Source of the DNA: Chromatiales bacterium
GTDB lineage: Bacteria > Pseudomonadota > Gammaproteobacteria > Steroidobacterales > GCA-2729495
NCBI GenBank assembly: GCA_016789845.1
Contig: JAEUQA010000036.1
Span: forward strand, 1 to 64,000
Length of the DNA stretch: 64,000 bases
Direction of reading: 5' to 3'
The number at the start of each line of letters is the position of its first letter. Position 1 is the first letter of the stretch. Below the pieces are notes generated by a model. The model saw nothing but the letters and a program-made list of their open reading frames with translations. It ran no database searches and had not been told where the DNA came from. A program made the translations under genes and the position numbers. Below are positions 18,538 to 27,709 of this stretch, piece after piece.

Positions 18538-19269
18538 ATGAACGTCACCGCCACGCCGTCACGCAACCTGCTCCTCGCCGCACTACCGGAAGCCGAGCTT
18601 GAGCACTTCGTCCGCCACCTCGAACTGGTCCCCATGCCGCTCGGGAAAGTGCTGTATGAGTCCGACTCGCACCAGGCCCACGTCTACTTTCCTGCCGACT
18701 GCATCGTGTCACTGCTCTACCTGATGGAGGACGGTCACTCGGCCGAGATCGCCGCCGTGGGAAGGGAGGGTGTGGTCGGGGTACAACTGTTCATGGGGGG
18801 CGAGACGATGCCGAATCGGGCGGTGGTGCGTAGCGCAGGTTCGGCGTATCGCCTGGCCTCTCGTGTACTGAAGGACGAGTTCAGGCTGGGCGCGTCGCTG
18901 CAGAGGCTGCTGCTGCGCTATACCCAGGCTTTGTTTACCCAGACGGCACTGACGGCCGTGTGCAATGCTCTTCATACGGTGGACCAGCAACTCTGTCGGG
19001 CTTTGCTGGTGAGCCTGGACCGCGTGTCCACCAACCAGCTGAACATGACCCAGGAGATGCTGGCCAGCATGCTCGGGGTCCGTCGCGAGGGGGTGACGGA
19101 GGCGGCCGGCAAGATGCAGGCGGCCGGGCTCATAAAGTACAGCCGGGGTCGCATATCAGTGGTCTCGAGGGCCGGCCTGGAGGCCCGCTGTTGCGAGTGC
19201 TATGCGTTGGGCAGGAAGGAGATGGTGCGGCTCGTGCCGGCCCCGATGACTCTGGCCCGCGCCGCCTGA
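18538..19269 (+). CDS. Crp/Fnr-family regulator (first of a pair)
   Basis: Transcription regulator of 243 residues: a cupin-like sensory domain (about 20-130), a dimer helix, and a winged helix-turn-helix (about 165-225) with recognition region LGVRREGVTEAAGKMQ. It lacks the N-terminal cysteines of Fnr and does not show the CRP cAMP phosphate-binding arginine pattern, so its signal is unknown. It is paralogous to the next gene. AGGGGGAT lies about 8 nt before the ATG. Operators C and D upstream suggest autoregulation. Confidence 0.88.
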   Translation: MNVTATPSRNLLLAALPEAELEHFVRHLELVPMPLGKVLYESDSHQAHVYFPADCIVSLLYLMEDGHSAEIAAVGREGVVGVQLFMGGETMPNRAVVRSAGSAYRLASRVLKDEFRLGASLQRLLLRYTQALFTQTALTAVCNALHTVDQQLCRALLVSLDRVSTNQLNMTQEMLASMLGVRREGVTEAAGKMQAAGLIKYSRGRISVVSRAGLEARCCECYALGRKEMVRLVPAPMTLARAA

Positions 19270-19340
19270 GTGACGGGGGCCGGCCTGGTCATGCCGTCGT
19301 GAGTTCGATATCTGCTATACGGTGATACCGGAGAACTGCC

Positions 19341-20054
19341 ATGGGATCGGCTTCACGGCCGCAGATCCAGAATCGGCTTCTGGCTGCTGCCCCATTCAAG
19401 GTCAGGAAGCACCTGCTCGCACGCTGCGAGAAGGTCCAACTGGCGCTTGGGGAGGTGGTTTGCAGGCCTGGCGAGGCAATGCATCACGTGTACTTTCCCC
19501 TGGAGAGTTTCGTGGCAATGGTCGCTCCAATGGCCGACGGCACGATCCAGGTGGGCATGGTCGGCAATGAGGGCATGGTTGGCATATCGCTGATGCTCGG
19601 GGTCCGCGACTCGTCGTTGCACGGCCTGGTGCAGGGTAGTGGCTCGGCCTGGAAGATCGCCGCAGGCCCTTTCCGCCAGGAGGTTGATCGAAATCCCGGG
19701 CTGCGCCAGGTGCTGAATCGCTACCTCTGCGTGCTGATTGGCCAGTTGGCGCAGAACACCGGCTGTGCGCGCTTCCACCTGGTGGAGGCACGCCTGGCGC
19801 GCTGGCTGCTGATGGCCCGGGACCGCGCGCATCGGAACAGCTTCTTCATCACCCATGAGTTCCTGTCCGACATGCTCGGCGTGCGCCGCGTCGGAGTGAC
19901 CAATGCGGCGAGCGCGCTTCAGGCTGCCAAGCTGATCCGGTACAGCCGCGGCAACGTGACCATACTGAACAACCGCGGCCTGGAGGCGGCGGCCTGTGAA
20001 TGCTACCGGGAGGAGAAGCTCATGTACGAAAACGCACTGGGACAGGGCGCCTGA
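19341..20054 (+). CDS. Crp/Fnr-family regulator (second of a pair)
   Basis: Paralog of the preceding gene, 237 residues, with the same layout and a near-identical DNA-binding region (LGVRRVGVTNAASALQAAKLIRYSRG). The tail has a shared ECY motif (CECYREEKLMYE). No obvious sensory metal ligands are seen. It is 71 nt downstream with a GGAG site before the ATG and no TGTNCG dyad of its own in the gap, so it may be co-transcribed. Confidence 0.88.
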   Translation: MGSASRPQIQNRLLAAAPFKVRKHLLARCEKVQLALGEVVCRPGEAMHHVYFPLESFVAMVAPMADGTIQVGMVGNEGMVGISLMLGVRDSSLHGLVQGSGSAWKIAAGPFRQEVDRNPGLRQVLNRYLCVLIGQLAQNTGCARFHLVEARLARWLLMARDRAHRNSFFITHEFLSDMLGVRRVGVTNAASALQAAKLIRYSRGNVTILNNRGLEAAACECYREEKLMYENALGQGA

Positions 20055-20059
20055 AGGGC

Positions 20060-20245
20060 TCACCTGGCGCCTGATCTCGATGTCCTGGCCAGGAAGGCCG
20101 CCGCTTCCTTCAGGAAATCAAGCTCCCAGCTGACGCGTTTCAGTTCACGCCGGAGATGCTCCATTTCCTTGTCCCGTCGCGTGCCCTTGGGATTGGCCGC
20201 GGCCTTTTTCCTGGTCGCACGGTTCGACTTCGTGGGTGCTCCCAT
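20060..20245 (-). pseudogene. Small basic protein with IS3 OrfA-like tail
   Basis: A 61-residue frame with a lysine/arginine-rich N-terminus and a coiled-coil C-terminus, MEHLRRELKRVSWELDFLKE-AAAFLAR. This tail resembles the leucine-zipper end of IS3-family OrfA proteins (typically ERDILKKAAAYFAK). The OrfA helix-turn-helix and the OrfB integrase are absent, and the regulator gene abuts its 3' end. AGGA lies about 8 nt upstream of the ATG, so it may still be translated. I read it as an insertion-sequence remnant, possibly reused. Confidence 0.5.
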
Positions 20246-20344
20246 GCCCCCGTTCCTCCCGGATCTTCTGGTTGTTGTCGGAGCGGATCGTCGAGGTCAC
20301 TCAAGGTATAGCCCCCAACACTACCGCTGGGCGGGTGGCGGTGG

Positions 20345-20364
20345 TATCACCCAAATGGGTGATA
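20345..20364. promoter_or_regulatory. Perfect 8-bp palindrome
   Basis: TATCACCCAAATGGGTGATA has 8-bp arms and a 4-nt spacer. It lies upstream of the small IS-like gene and downstream of the membrane-protein gene. There is no T-run on either side, so an operator is likelier than a terminator. Confidence 0.4.
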
Positions 20365-20390
20365 TTTGGAGAGATAACGGTCGCGGGGAC

Positions 20391-20792
20391 TCAGGCGCGC
20401 CGGGGATGGGCGAGCAGGGCCGCGACGAACAGCAGCCAGGACAGCCCTTCGTCCCGCAGCTCGGTCAGCTGCAGGGGTGAGACCCCGTCCACCGCGATGC
20501 CAAAGAGCCGCACCGCCACGACACAGCCGTTGAGGACCACGACCACTGACAGGCAGCTTCGCAGCTGGCCCGGGCGTGCGAGGCCCCAGGCCGCGTAAAG
20601 CAGCATGCCGAGGAACAGGGCGCCCGGCCCGGCGCGCAGGAAGTTGACCGACTCGGGAACGCCCGAGGCGCTGATGCCGAAGCGGGCGATGTGTTCCAGT
20701 GGCTCGAACACGTAGAGCGAAGCCAGGAACGCAAAGATGAGCACCGCATAGACCATCACGATGCGCGCAAACCAGAGGCGGGCGTTGTGCAT
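20391..20792 (-). CDS. Four-helix membrane protein of unknown function
   Basis: 133 residues with four predicted membrane helices (about 8-28, 48-68, 75-95 and 112-130). The motif FEPLEHIARFGI, then NFLRAGPGALFLGM, resembles DUF4345-type small membrane proteins; I am not certain of the family. It is the last gene of a leftward group, 13 nt after yjdM, and its role is unknown. Confidence 0.7.
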   Translation of the reverse strand: MHNARLWFARIVMVYAVLIFAFLASLYVFEPLEHIARFGISASGVPESVNFLRAGPGALFLGMLLYAAWGLARPGQLRSCLSVVVVLNGCVVAVRLFGIAVDGVSPLQLTELRDEGLSWLLFVAALLAHPRRA

Positions 20793-20805
20793 GTGCTACC
20801 TGCGC

Positions 20806-21147
20806 TTACGCCTTCCTGACGAACTCCGACTTCAATTGCATGGCGCCTATGCCTTCGATCCTGCAGTCGATGTCGTGGTCGCCATCGACCAGGCGGATGC
20901 CCTTCACCTTGGTGCCCACCTTGACCACCGACGAGGTGCCCCTGATCTTCAGGTCCTTGATTACGGTGACACTGTCACCGTCCCTGAGCACGTTGCCATG
21001 TGCGTCGCGCACGATCCGCTCAGGCTCCGAAATGTCGACACTCGCCACCCGGGGCCACTCGTGGGCGCACTCCGGGCAGACCATAAGCTCACCGTCCTCG
21101 TAGGTGTATTCGGACCCGCATTTCGGGCATGGCGGTAACTGGCTCAT
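20806..21147 (-). CDS. yjdM: YjdM/PhnA-family zinc-ribbon protein
   Basis: 113 residues with an N-terminal zinc ribbon (C7, C10, C24, C27: CPKC ... CPEC) and the C-terminal PhnA domain ([32 protein letters not shown]). Although first named for the alkylphosphonate operon, this family is not a C-P lyase subunit and its function is unclear. It is 13 nt after the two-repeat exported protein in a leftward operon. Confidence 0.92.
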   Translation of the reverse strand: MSQLPPCPKCGSEYTYEDGELMVCPECAHEWPRVASVDISEPERIVRDAHGNVLRDGDSVTVIKDLKIRGTSSVVKVGTKVKGIRLVDGDHDIDCRIEGIGAMQLKSEFVRKA

Positions 21148-21160
21148 GGAAGCCTGGTCC

Positions 21161-21781
21161 TCACTTCGATTTGGCTCCCCCCGGCCTGGACGCCGGCTCC
21201 ACGCTCAGTGCGACCGCCTCGGTGTAGGTCACCTCGACCTGGTCGCCCACCTTGACCACCTTGAACTGGTCCGGGTTCCGGACGTCGAGCGTGACGACGT
21301 TGCCCTGGGGTCCTTTGAGGGAGATGGTGCTTGCCGCGGGATCAACGGCCACGACGTCGGCAATTGCAGTGACCGTGCGGATGCCGGCCACCGCCGGCCG
21401 CTCGCCGGCCTTCGCCCGACCGAGTTCCTCGCTCACGGTGGCTTCGCCCGCCGCTACCCTGGTCTTCCTAAGTTCGAGCGTCAGCGCCTCCGCATACCGG
21501 GCCACGACCGCGTCGCCGACCCTGATCTGGTCGAAGTTCCTGACGTCATCGCCCGCGACGACCTCGACCACGTTGCCCCGTTCGCCCTTGAGCGTCAGCG
21601 TGCGGGTGGACTTGTTGATGCTGATCACCTGGGCGGAGATCTCGACGGTGCGCAGGGCCGCGGCCCTGCCTGGTTCGCTGGCGACCACAGCTCCGGTGCC
21701 CGAGGCGGGCTGCTGGGCGACCGCAGTTCCTGCCACAGCGGTGGCGATCAGGGCGAGTGCGACAGTCGATCTGACGTTCAT
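21161..21781 (-). CDS. Exported protein with two homologous beta repeats
   Basis: 206 residues. A signal peptide ([16 protein letters not shown]) is followed by two copies of a domain of about 55 residues: one at about 46-101 ([30 protein letters not shown]) and one at about 138-192 ([30 protein letters not shown]). Each repeat looks like a small OB/barrel-type unit. Function unknown. It lies between the SulP transporter (30 nt upstream) and yjdM, suggesting an envelope role linked to the transporter. Confidence 0.75.
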   Translation of the reverse strand: MNVRSTVALALIATAVAGTAVAQQPASGTGAVVASEPGRAAALRTVEISAQVISINKSTRTLTLKGERGNVVEVVAGDDVRNFDQIRVGDAVVARYAEALTLELRKTRVAAGEATVSEELGRAKAGERPAVAGIRTVTAIADVVAVDPAASTISLKGPQGNVVTLDVRNPDQFKVVKVGDQVEVTYTEAVALSVEPASRPGGAKSK

Positions 21782-21811
21782 CGGATGATCCTCATGTTGA
21801 CGAAGCGGGGG

Positions 21812-23560
21812 TCATGGCGTCCAGTTTACTCCGTGATCGGCGAGGTAGGCGTCCACGGCGGCACCCACGGTGGGATGGAAGACCCCCGGACCGAAGCGCT
21901 CGAGCAGCTCGAAGCGCTTCAGCTTGTCCTTTACCGGATCCTTCATCTCGGCGAAGTGTAGCTCGATCTGCGATTCCCGGAGCTTCCGCTCGAGTTCGGC
22001 GAGCATGTCCGCGGAGCTGACGTCGATGCTCGTGACCGGCTCGGCGGCCACGATGATCCGCTTTACAGGCGTCGGCGAATCCGCGACGGCCTGCAGCACC
22101 CGTTCCTGGAACAGCTCGGCATTGGCGAAGAACAGCGGTGCATCCCAGCGGAACAGCACCAGGCCCGGTACGAGTCGCGCTTCGGGATAGCGCGTGATGT
22201 CGTGAAAGCCGCGGATGCCGTTCGCACGGCCGAGTACCGCGAAATGCGGGCGCCAGCCGTCCCAGAGGAACTCGACGACTGCCACGATGATCGCCAAGCC
22301 GATGCCGGGAATCGCGCCGAGCGCCGCCACGCCGGCAAAGCACCCGATCGACAGCCAGAATTCCCAGCGCTGGATGCGGAATATGCGCCGCAGGTCGGCG
22401 AACTCGAAGAGGCCGATGGCCGACGCGATCACCACGGCCGCCAGCGCGCTCGTCGGCAGGTTGCGCAGCAGGTCCGGCGCCAGCAGCAGCAGCAGGGCAA
22501 CGGCCAACGCGCCGACGACGCCGGTCAGCTGGGTTCGGGCGCCGGCCGCCTCGGCCACCGGCGTGCGGGAGGAACTGCTGCTGATCGGGAAGCCCTGGAA
22601 CAGTCCCGCGGCCAGGTTGGCGGCGCCCAGGCCCACCATCTCCTGGTTTGGGTCCACATAACTGCGGGTCCTGGCGGCATAGGTGCGAGAGAGGACGCTG
22701 GTGTCGGCGAACGACACGAGCGCCACGGCACAGCCGCCGATCACCACGGTGCCCAGATCCGCCAGGCCAATCCAGGGCAGCGCGAAGGCAGGCAGGCCCT
22801 GGGGCAGATCACCGAGAACCTTGACGCCGGCCGTGGCTCCGAGATCGAAGAGGCCAACCGCAACCGTGGCGGCGACCACCGCGATCAGTAGGCCCGGGAT
22901 GCGCCGCCAGGGCTTGAGCAACAGTACTACCGCCAGCGTAGCTGCGCCGATCACAAAGGCCGCCCAGTTGGCTTCGCCGTTCAGGACCGATGCGCCGGTC
23001 TGCCAGAGGTCGCGGAGCGGCCCAACGCTGTCGATCGACAGCCCGAACAGCTTGGGTAACTGGTTGACGATCACCACGAAGGCGATGCCGTTCATGTAGC
23101 CGTAGCGGATGGGCTTGGAGAGCAGTTCGGTGATGAACCCGAGGCGGAGGACCCCCGCCAGTATGCAGATCAGCCCCGACACCACTGCCATCAGTCCGGC
23201 CACGGCCACGGCACGTCCCGGGTCGCCACCAGACAAAGGCAGCACGACGGCAAGGATCAGCGCCGCCAGCGACGAGTCGGGCCCCAGCACGAGGATGCGG
23301 CTCGGTCCGAAGAGCGCATACGCGAGCAGCGGCACGATGGTGGCGTAGAGGCCGTAGATGCCCGGAACCCCGGACGCCACGGCGTAGGCGATGCCGACCG
23401 GCACGAGCATGGTCGTGAGTACCAGGCCGGCCCCGACGTCGCGGGGCAGCCAGGCAAGCTCGTAGTGGCGGGCCGTTTGCAAACCCGGCAGCCAGCGTTG
23501 CCAGCCACGGAGGTTGGAGGTCAGTGGGCGCGCAAGGCGACCGGGCTCGGAGCCGGACAT
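21812..23560 (-). CDS. SulP-family anion transporter
   Basis: Inner-membrane permease of 582 residues. The N-terminal 10-14 helix transport domain starts with the family signature (GLVLTTMLVPVGIAYAVASGVPG-like, about 45-67) and PISSSSSRTPVAEAAGARTQ (about 325). A C-terminal STAS domain (about 455-575) includes SIDVSSADMLAELE. Relatives move sulfate, bicarbonate or C4 acids; the substrate cannot be assigned. It starts 3 nt after the upstream exported-protein gene. Confidence 0.92.
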   Translation of the reverse strand: MSGSEPGRLARPLTSNLRGWQRWLPGLQTARHYELAWLPRDVGAGLVLTTMLVPVGIAYAVASGVPGIYGLYATIVPLLAYALFGPSRILVLGPDSSLAALILAVVLPLSGGDPGRAVAVAGLMAVVSGLICILAGVLRLGFITELLSKPIRYGYMNGIAFVVIVNQLPKLFGLSIDSVGPLRDLWQTGASVLNGEANWAAFVIGAATLAVVLLLKPWRRIPGLLIAVVAATVAVGLFDLGATAGVKVLGDLPQGLPAFALPWIGLADLGTVVIGGCAVALVSFADTSVLSRTYAARTRSYVDPNQEMVGLGAANLAAGLFQGFPISSSSSRTPVAEAAGARTQLTGVVGALAVALLLLLAPDLLRNLPTSALAAVVIASAIGLFEFADLRRIFRIQRWEFWLSIGCFAGVAALGAIPGIGLAIIVAVVEFLWDGWRPHFAVLGRANGIRGFHDITRYPEARLVPGLVLFRWDAPLFFANAELFQERVLQAVADSPTPVKRIIVAAEPVTSIDVSSADMLAELERKLRESQIELHFAEMKDPVKDKLKRFELLERFGPGVFHPTVGAAVDAYLADHGVNWTP

Positions 23561-23563
23561 GGT

Positions 23564-24106
23564 CTACTGGATCATCCTGACCGTCGCCACGGGCGCGTAG
23601 TCGAACTTCTTCGTCGCGGCATTCCATACGACCGGCCGGTCACAGAAGCTCTCGCTCGCGAAATCCTTCGCCGGCTTCTTCCCGCACTGTCCGCCGGAGA
23701 CGGTCAGCCAAAGCCTGGCTTCGGGGCCGCTACCCTCGATGGCCACTCCATAGACCGAGCCGACGAACGCGGAGGTCGCACCTCCCTTGCCGTCACCGAC
23801 GTACACCCCGACCCACTTCTCCCGGTCGCCGTAGATGCTGGCCGCGCCGTCGCAATTGACCGAGCCGGTGTCCAGCACGAAGTCTTCCCTGCCATCGCCA
23901 TTCAGGTCGGCGCGCTTTACCGCATCGCCGGTCCGCGGGGTACCGCCGACCTCAGTGCACTGGTCGGCGATGGATTTCAGGTCCGCCGCGACGGTCGCGG
24001 GCAGCTTCGGTGCGGGCGCCGGTGGATCGGCAGCCAGGGCGGTGCCGGCACCTGCCAGGCAGGCGACGGCGGCGAACAGGACGGCATTCCAGGGACCGTT
24101 GTGCAT
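23564..24106 (-). CDS. Exported protein with a calcium-loop-like motif
   Basis: 180 residues with a signal peptide (VLFAAVACLAGAGTALA). The mature part has four cysteines (near DQC, VNC, GQC, FCD), enough for two disulfides, and a DLNGDGREDFVLD motif typical of FG-GAP/EF-hand-like calcium loops. No known family assigned. It is the first gene of the leftward group and is 3 nt from the SulP gene, so the two are likely co-expressed. Confidence 0.7.
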   Translation of the reverse strand: MHNGPWNAVLFAAVACLAGAGTALAADPPAPAPKLPATVAADLKSIADQCTEVGGTPRTGDAVKRADLNGDGREDFVLDTGSVNCDGAASIYGDREKWVGVYVGDGKGGATSAFVGSVYGVAIEGSGPEARLWLTVSGGQCGKKPAKDFASESFCDRPVVWNAATKKFDYAPVATVRMIQ

Positions 24107-24267
24107 GGGAGTCTCCTGTCAGTTGGGTTGGCCCGACGCTACGCCCGGATGCCCGTACGGTCAAAGGTTGTCGTGGCCGTCCCTGGCCCCGTTTCGGAAA
24201 GACCCTACAGGCAGCGAGGGGGTAACTACCTACACTCCGGGGCCAGTGGTCCTCACGGAAAGCCCCC

Positions 24268-25380
24268 ATGTACATCAACTTCTGGTACCCCATCGCCGCC
24301 GCCGATGAGGTCAAGGCCGACGCGCCCTTCCGCACCCAGGTCCTGGGCCTGCGCTTCGTTGCCTTCCGCACGCAGGATGGCAGGGCGCACGTGCTCTCCG
24401 ACGTCTGCGTCCATCGGGGTGGGTCCCTGGGCAAGGGCTGGGTCCGGGACGACGCCGTCGTTTGCCCGTATCACGGCTGGCGCTTCGGCGGCGATGGCCG
24501 GTGCACCCTGATCCCGACCCTGCCCGACGAGGCGCCGCCCGCCCGGGCAAAGGTGGACAGCTATCCGGTGCAGGAGAAGTACGGGATCGTCTTTGCGTTC
24601 CTCGGCGACCTCCCCGAGAACGAGCGGCCGCCCCTCCACACCATCGGGGAGTTCGGGCAGCCGGGCTGGCGGGCCAACAAGCTGACCGTCTTCGAGGTGC
24701 CGGCGTACTACGAGCGCTCCATGGAGAACGGCCTGGACCCGTCCCACAATGAGTTCGTGCACCCGGCCCAGGGGTCGCCGAACATCAACGCCAACCTCCG
24801 CAAGAAGCCCCTGGACGTCCAGGAGGTACCCTGGGGCAGCCAGTTCCTCGTGCGCTTCGAGAACAAGGAGGCGGCGAAAGGCACCAAGGCCCTGGCGGAC
24901 AAGGACACCCTCGTGGACGAGGTGACGGCGGGCTCGGGCCACGTGGGTCCCAACCAGATGATCACCTGGATCCGCTTCTCCGAGACCAACATGTTCCACC
25001 AGTACTTCTTCGAGGCGCCCATCGACGACACCCGCACCCGGGTGTTCTTCGTCAACATGCGCACCTTCCTGCTCGACCCCCAGCACGACGACCGCATCGG
25101 CCGGGTGAACCTGGTCGTGGCCCAGGAGGATATCAATATCCTCGCGGAACTAGATCCCGTGCAGACGCCCGACACCACCACGAAGGAGGTGCTCGTGCCT
25201 TCCGACCGGGCCGTCGTGGTCTACCGGGACTGGCTGAAGAAGTTCGACCAGAGGGGCTGGCGCATCGACACGGACACCCTGAAGGCGAGGAAGGGCAAGG
25301 TGGCTTACGCTATCCCGTGCCCCGGCCGGCGGACGTCCGGCAACTGGGTCCTGGACCCGGTGCCGTTGCAGAAGGCCTGA
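24268..25380 (+). CDS. Rieske non-heme iron oxygenase, alpha-subunit type
   Basis: 370 residues. The Rieske [2Fe-2S] ligands are C47-x-H49 and C66-x2-H69 (CVHRGG ... CPYHGW). The mononuclear iron site is N154-G-L-D157-P-S-H160-x4-H165, the NxxDxxHxxxxH signature. This is a ring-hydroxylating or demethylating oxygenase; the substrate is unknown. No reductase or ferredoxin gene is adjacent, so electrons must come from elsewhere. A rightward MFS gene follows after 60 nt. Confidence 0.9.
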   Translation: MYINFWYPIAAADEVKADAPFRTQVLGLRFVAFRTQDGRAHVLSDVCVHRGGSLGKGWVRDDAVVCPYHGWRFGGDGRCTLIPTLPDEAPPARAKVDSYPVQEKYGIVFAFLGDLPENERPPLHTIGEFGQPGWRANKLTVFEVPAYYERSMENGLDPSHNEFVHPAQGSPNINANLRKKPLDVQEVPWGSQFLVRFENKEAAKGTKALADKDTLVDEVTAGSGHVGPNQMITWIRFSETNMFHQYFFEAPIDDTRTRVFFVNMRTFLLDPQHDDRIGRVNLVVAQEDINILAELDPVQTPDTTTKEVLVPSDRAVVVYRDWLKKFDQRGWRIDTDTLKARKGKVAYAIPCPGRRTSGNWVLDPVPLQKA

Positions 25381-25440
25381 GGAGGCCCGCGGGCGGTCGG
25401 GACCGCGGCATCCGGTCAGCCGGGACGTGCGAAGATCAGG

Positions 25441-26835
25441 TTGCCCGTCAGGCCGGAAGCCACCTTGGACCCAAAGCAGTCAAAAGCCCTGCTGCCGCTG
25501 CTGTTCACCGGCGTGCTGATGGGCGCTCTGGACCTGGCGATCGTTGGTCCGGCCGTGCCGGCGATCCAGGCGGATTTCGGCATGACCACCCGCCAGCTGT
25601 CGGTGCTGTTCAACGCCTACGTGCTGTGCCAGATGATCGGCACGCCGGTCCTCGCCAAGTTCTCCGACCGCGTCGGTCCGCGCCTGGCCTACATCGTGAG
25701 CATCGGATTGTTCGCTGCCGGGTCGCTGATGCTCGTCATTGCCAGCGGTCCGGAGATGCTCTACTACGGACGGGCGATCCAGGGTTTCGGCGCGGGGGGC
25801 ATCTTCCCGATCGCGGCCGCGGTTATCGGCAATACGCTGCCACCCCGGGAGCGCGGCCCGGCCCTGGGCATTCTCGGCACGGTGTTCGGCCTGGCCTTCT
25901 TCATCGGCCCCGTCATGGGCGGGCTGCTGCTGCCCTATGGCTGGCACTGGCTCTTCCTGGTCAACCTGCCCATTGCGGCCGTGCTTATCGCGGGCGCCAT
26001 CCGGCTGCTGCCTGCAAGAAGTGTCTCCGGGAGGAAGCGCCTCGATGGCTTCGGCATCGTCGTTCTCTCGCTGATGCTTACCGCGCTGGTTGTCGGCGTC
26101 AGCAGCATCGATGCTGGTCACTTGGCTGCCAGCCTGGCGTCCTGGCAGGTTGCCCCGGCCCTGGTGCTGGTCGCGATCCTCCTGCCGGTGTTCTGGCGGA
26201 TCGAGAAGCGGGCGGTTGATCCCGTCATCCGTCCCGGCCTGCTGAAATCCCGGCCCGTCGTGACGGCGTCATTGATTGGCACCGGCGTTGGCGCGGTCCA
26301 GTCGGCGGGTTCGTTCTACCCGGCGCTGGCCGTGGCCGCCATCGGCGTGTCCCAGAGCACGGCGTCGTGGATGTTGTTGCCTGGCGTCCTCGGCGCGACG
26401 GTTGCCTCGCCCGTTGCCGGCCGCCTGATCAACGTGATCGGTCCCCGTTGGCTGCTGACCGCGGGATTGACGCTGGTCGTGATCAGCCTGCTCACCTTCG
26501 GCTTCGCCCATATGACCATGGTGACGTTCATTGCGGCGAGCGTTCTCGGCAATGTCGGGATGGGCGGCGTGCTGGGCGCCCCGCTGCGGCTGGTCATCCT
26601 CGACAACAGCCTGCCTTCGGAGCGAGGCTCAGCGCAGGGGCTGCTCAGCAACTTCACCTCGATTGGCCGCCTGCTCGGGGCGGCGTTCGTGGGCAGCATT
26701 GCGGCGTCCGCCGGCGGGGGCGTCGTGGGCTACAAGGCGGCGTTCGCCGGCATCGCCGTCGTCGCCGCCGGCATGGTCGCCCTGGCGCTCTCGCTCAGGT
26801 CACCGAGCCCCGCGCCGCTTCCAGCCACTTCCTGA
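25441..26835 (+). CDS. MFS transporter, drug/proton antiporter type
   Basis: 464 residues, about 14 membrane helices, with the motif A-like FSDRVGPRLAYI (about 78-89) and a motif C-like GPVMGGLLLPYGWHWLFLVNLP (about 159-180), which mark DHA2-type efflux pumps. The substrate is unknown. The start is taken as TTG at 25441; an internal start is possible. Its 3' end overlaps the convergent PBP7-type gene by 41 bp. Confidence 0.85.
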   Translation: MPVRPEATLDPKQSKALLPLLFTGVLMGALDLAIVGPAVPAIQADFGMTTRQLSVLFNAYVLCQMIGTPVLAKFSDRVGPRLAYIVSIGLFAAGSLMLVIASGPEMLYYGRAIQGFGAGGIFPIAAAVIGNTLPPRERGPALGILGTVFGLAFFIGPVMGGLLLPYGWHWLFLVNLPIAAVLIAGAIRLLPARSVSGRKRLDGFGIVVLSLMLTALVVGVSSIDAGHLAASLASWQVAPALVLVAILLPVFWRIEKRAVDPVIRPGLLKSRPVVTASLIGTGVGAVQSAGSFYPALAVAAIGVSQSTASWMLLPGVLGATVASPVAGRLINVIGPRWLLTAGLTLVVISLLTFGFAHMTMVTFIAASVLGNVGMGGVLGAPLRLVILDNSLPSERGSAQGLLSNFTSIGRLLGAAFVGSIAASAGGGVVGYKAAFAGIAVVAAGMVALALSLRSPSPAPLPATS

Positions 26836-27652
26836 TGCGGCGCGCGTCGGCGACGCGCGTGTACTTGCCGAAGGAATTGAGCAGCACGATGACCACCGAC
26901 CGGCCCTCGATGACGGTGTGCATCACCAGGCACTGGCCGGCCGCCAGGGTGTAGCCGGTTTTCTGCAGGGCGATATCCCAGTCAGGCCGGGCGACCAGCG
27001 TGTTGGTGTTCCGGAACTCGACCTGCTGCTTGCCGGCCACGACCGTAAACCGCTCGTCCGTCGAGTATTGCCGGATGAGCGGATCCGCCGAGGCGGCCTT
27101 GACCAGCTTCACCAGGTCCCGGGCGGTGGCCACGTTCCGGCTCGACAGGCCCGTGGGGTCCGCGAACTGCGAGTTCGTCATGCCGAGCGCCTTCGCCCTG
27201 GCGTTCATCGCGCGCACGAAGGCGGGCTCGCCGCCGGGCCAGGTTCGGCCCAGTGCGTGGGCGGCCCGGTTCTCCGAGGACATGAGGGCCAGATGCAGCA
27301 GATTGCTCCTCGATAGCCGGGTGCCGATGCCCAGGCGGGACGCAGAGCCGTTCGTGGCATCCCGGTCGGCGCTCGTGATCGTGACGATCTCGTCCAGGGG
27401 CTGCCGGCCCTCCAGCACGACGAGGGCGGTCATCAGCTTGGTGATGGAGGCGATGGGCACCGGCGCGTCGTCCCGCTGGGCAAAGAGCACGGACGAGTCC
27501 TTCGCGTCCACTACCAGGGCGGCGCTCGAGCGTACCTCGGGCCTGCTTGCCGGCCTTGGCCGGTCCGGTGCCGGAGAGGCAACCGCCACGGAGAGCAGCA
27601 GCCCGGACAGAACGAGCGCCAGCAGTCCTCGCGCTCCACAGACACTTCGCAT
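26795..27652 (-). CDS. pbpG: D-alanyl-D-alanine endopeptidase (PBP7 type)
   Basis: Periplasmic murein hydrolase that cuts D-Ala-mDAP cross-links. It has a signal peptide (about 1-26) and all three S11 motifs: S69-I-T-K72, S126-E-N128 and K231-T-G233; 285 residues, without the C-terminal amphipathic anchor of larger DD-carboxypeptidases. It follows the alpha/beta hydrolase by 57 nt on the same strand. The last 41 nt overlap the opposing MFS gene. Confidence 0.92.
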   Translation of the reverse strand: MRSVCGARGLLALVLSGLLLSVAVASPAPDRPRPASRPEVRSSAALVVDAKDSSVLFAQRDDAPVPIASITKLMTALVVLEGRQPLDEIVTITSADRDATNGSASRLGIGTRLSRSNLLHLALMSSENRAAHALGRTWPGGEPAFVRAMNARAKALGMTNSQFADPTGLSSRNVATARDLVKLVKAASADPLIRQYSTDERFTVVAGKQQVEFRNTNTLVARPDWDIALQKTGYTLAAGQCLVMHTVIEGRSVVIVLLNSFGKYTRVADARRIRKWLEAARGSVT

Positions 27653-27709
27653 CAGCCCAACCCATCCCTGGTTACCGGCGGCTGGGATGATACCCGGCGG
27701 CGGGCCGTT

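Noticed and set aside
20370..20390. Near identity of GAGATAACGGTCGCGGGGA with the pmbA 3' end (about 15382-15400)
   Set aside because: About 18 of 19 bases match but with no flanking similarity and no hallmark of a repeat; treated as chance or a tiny relic.
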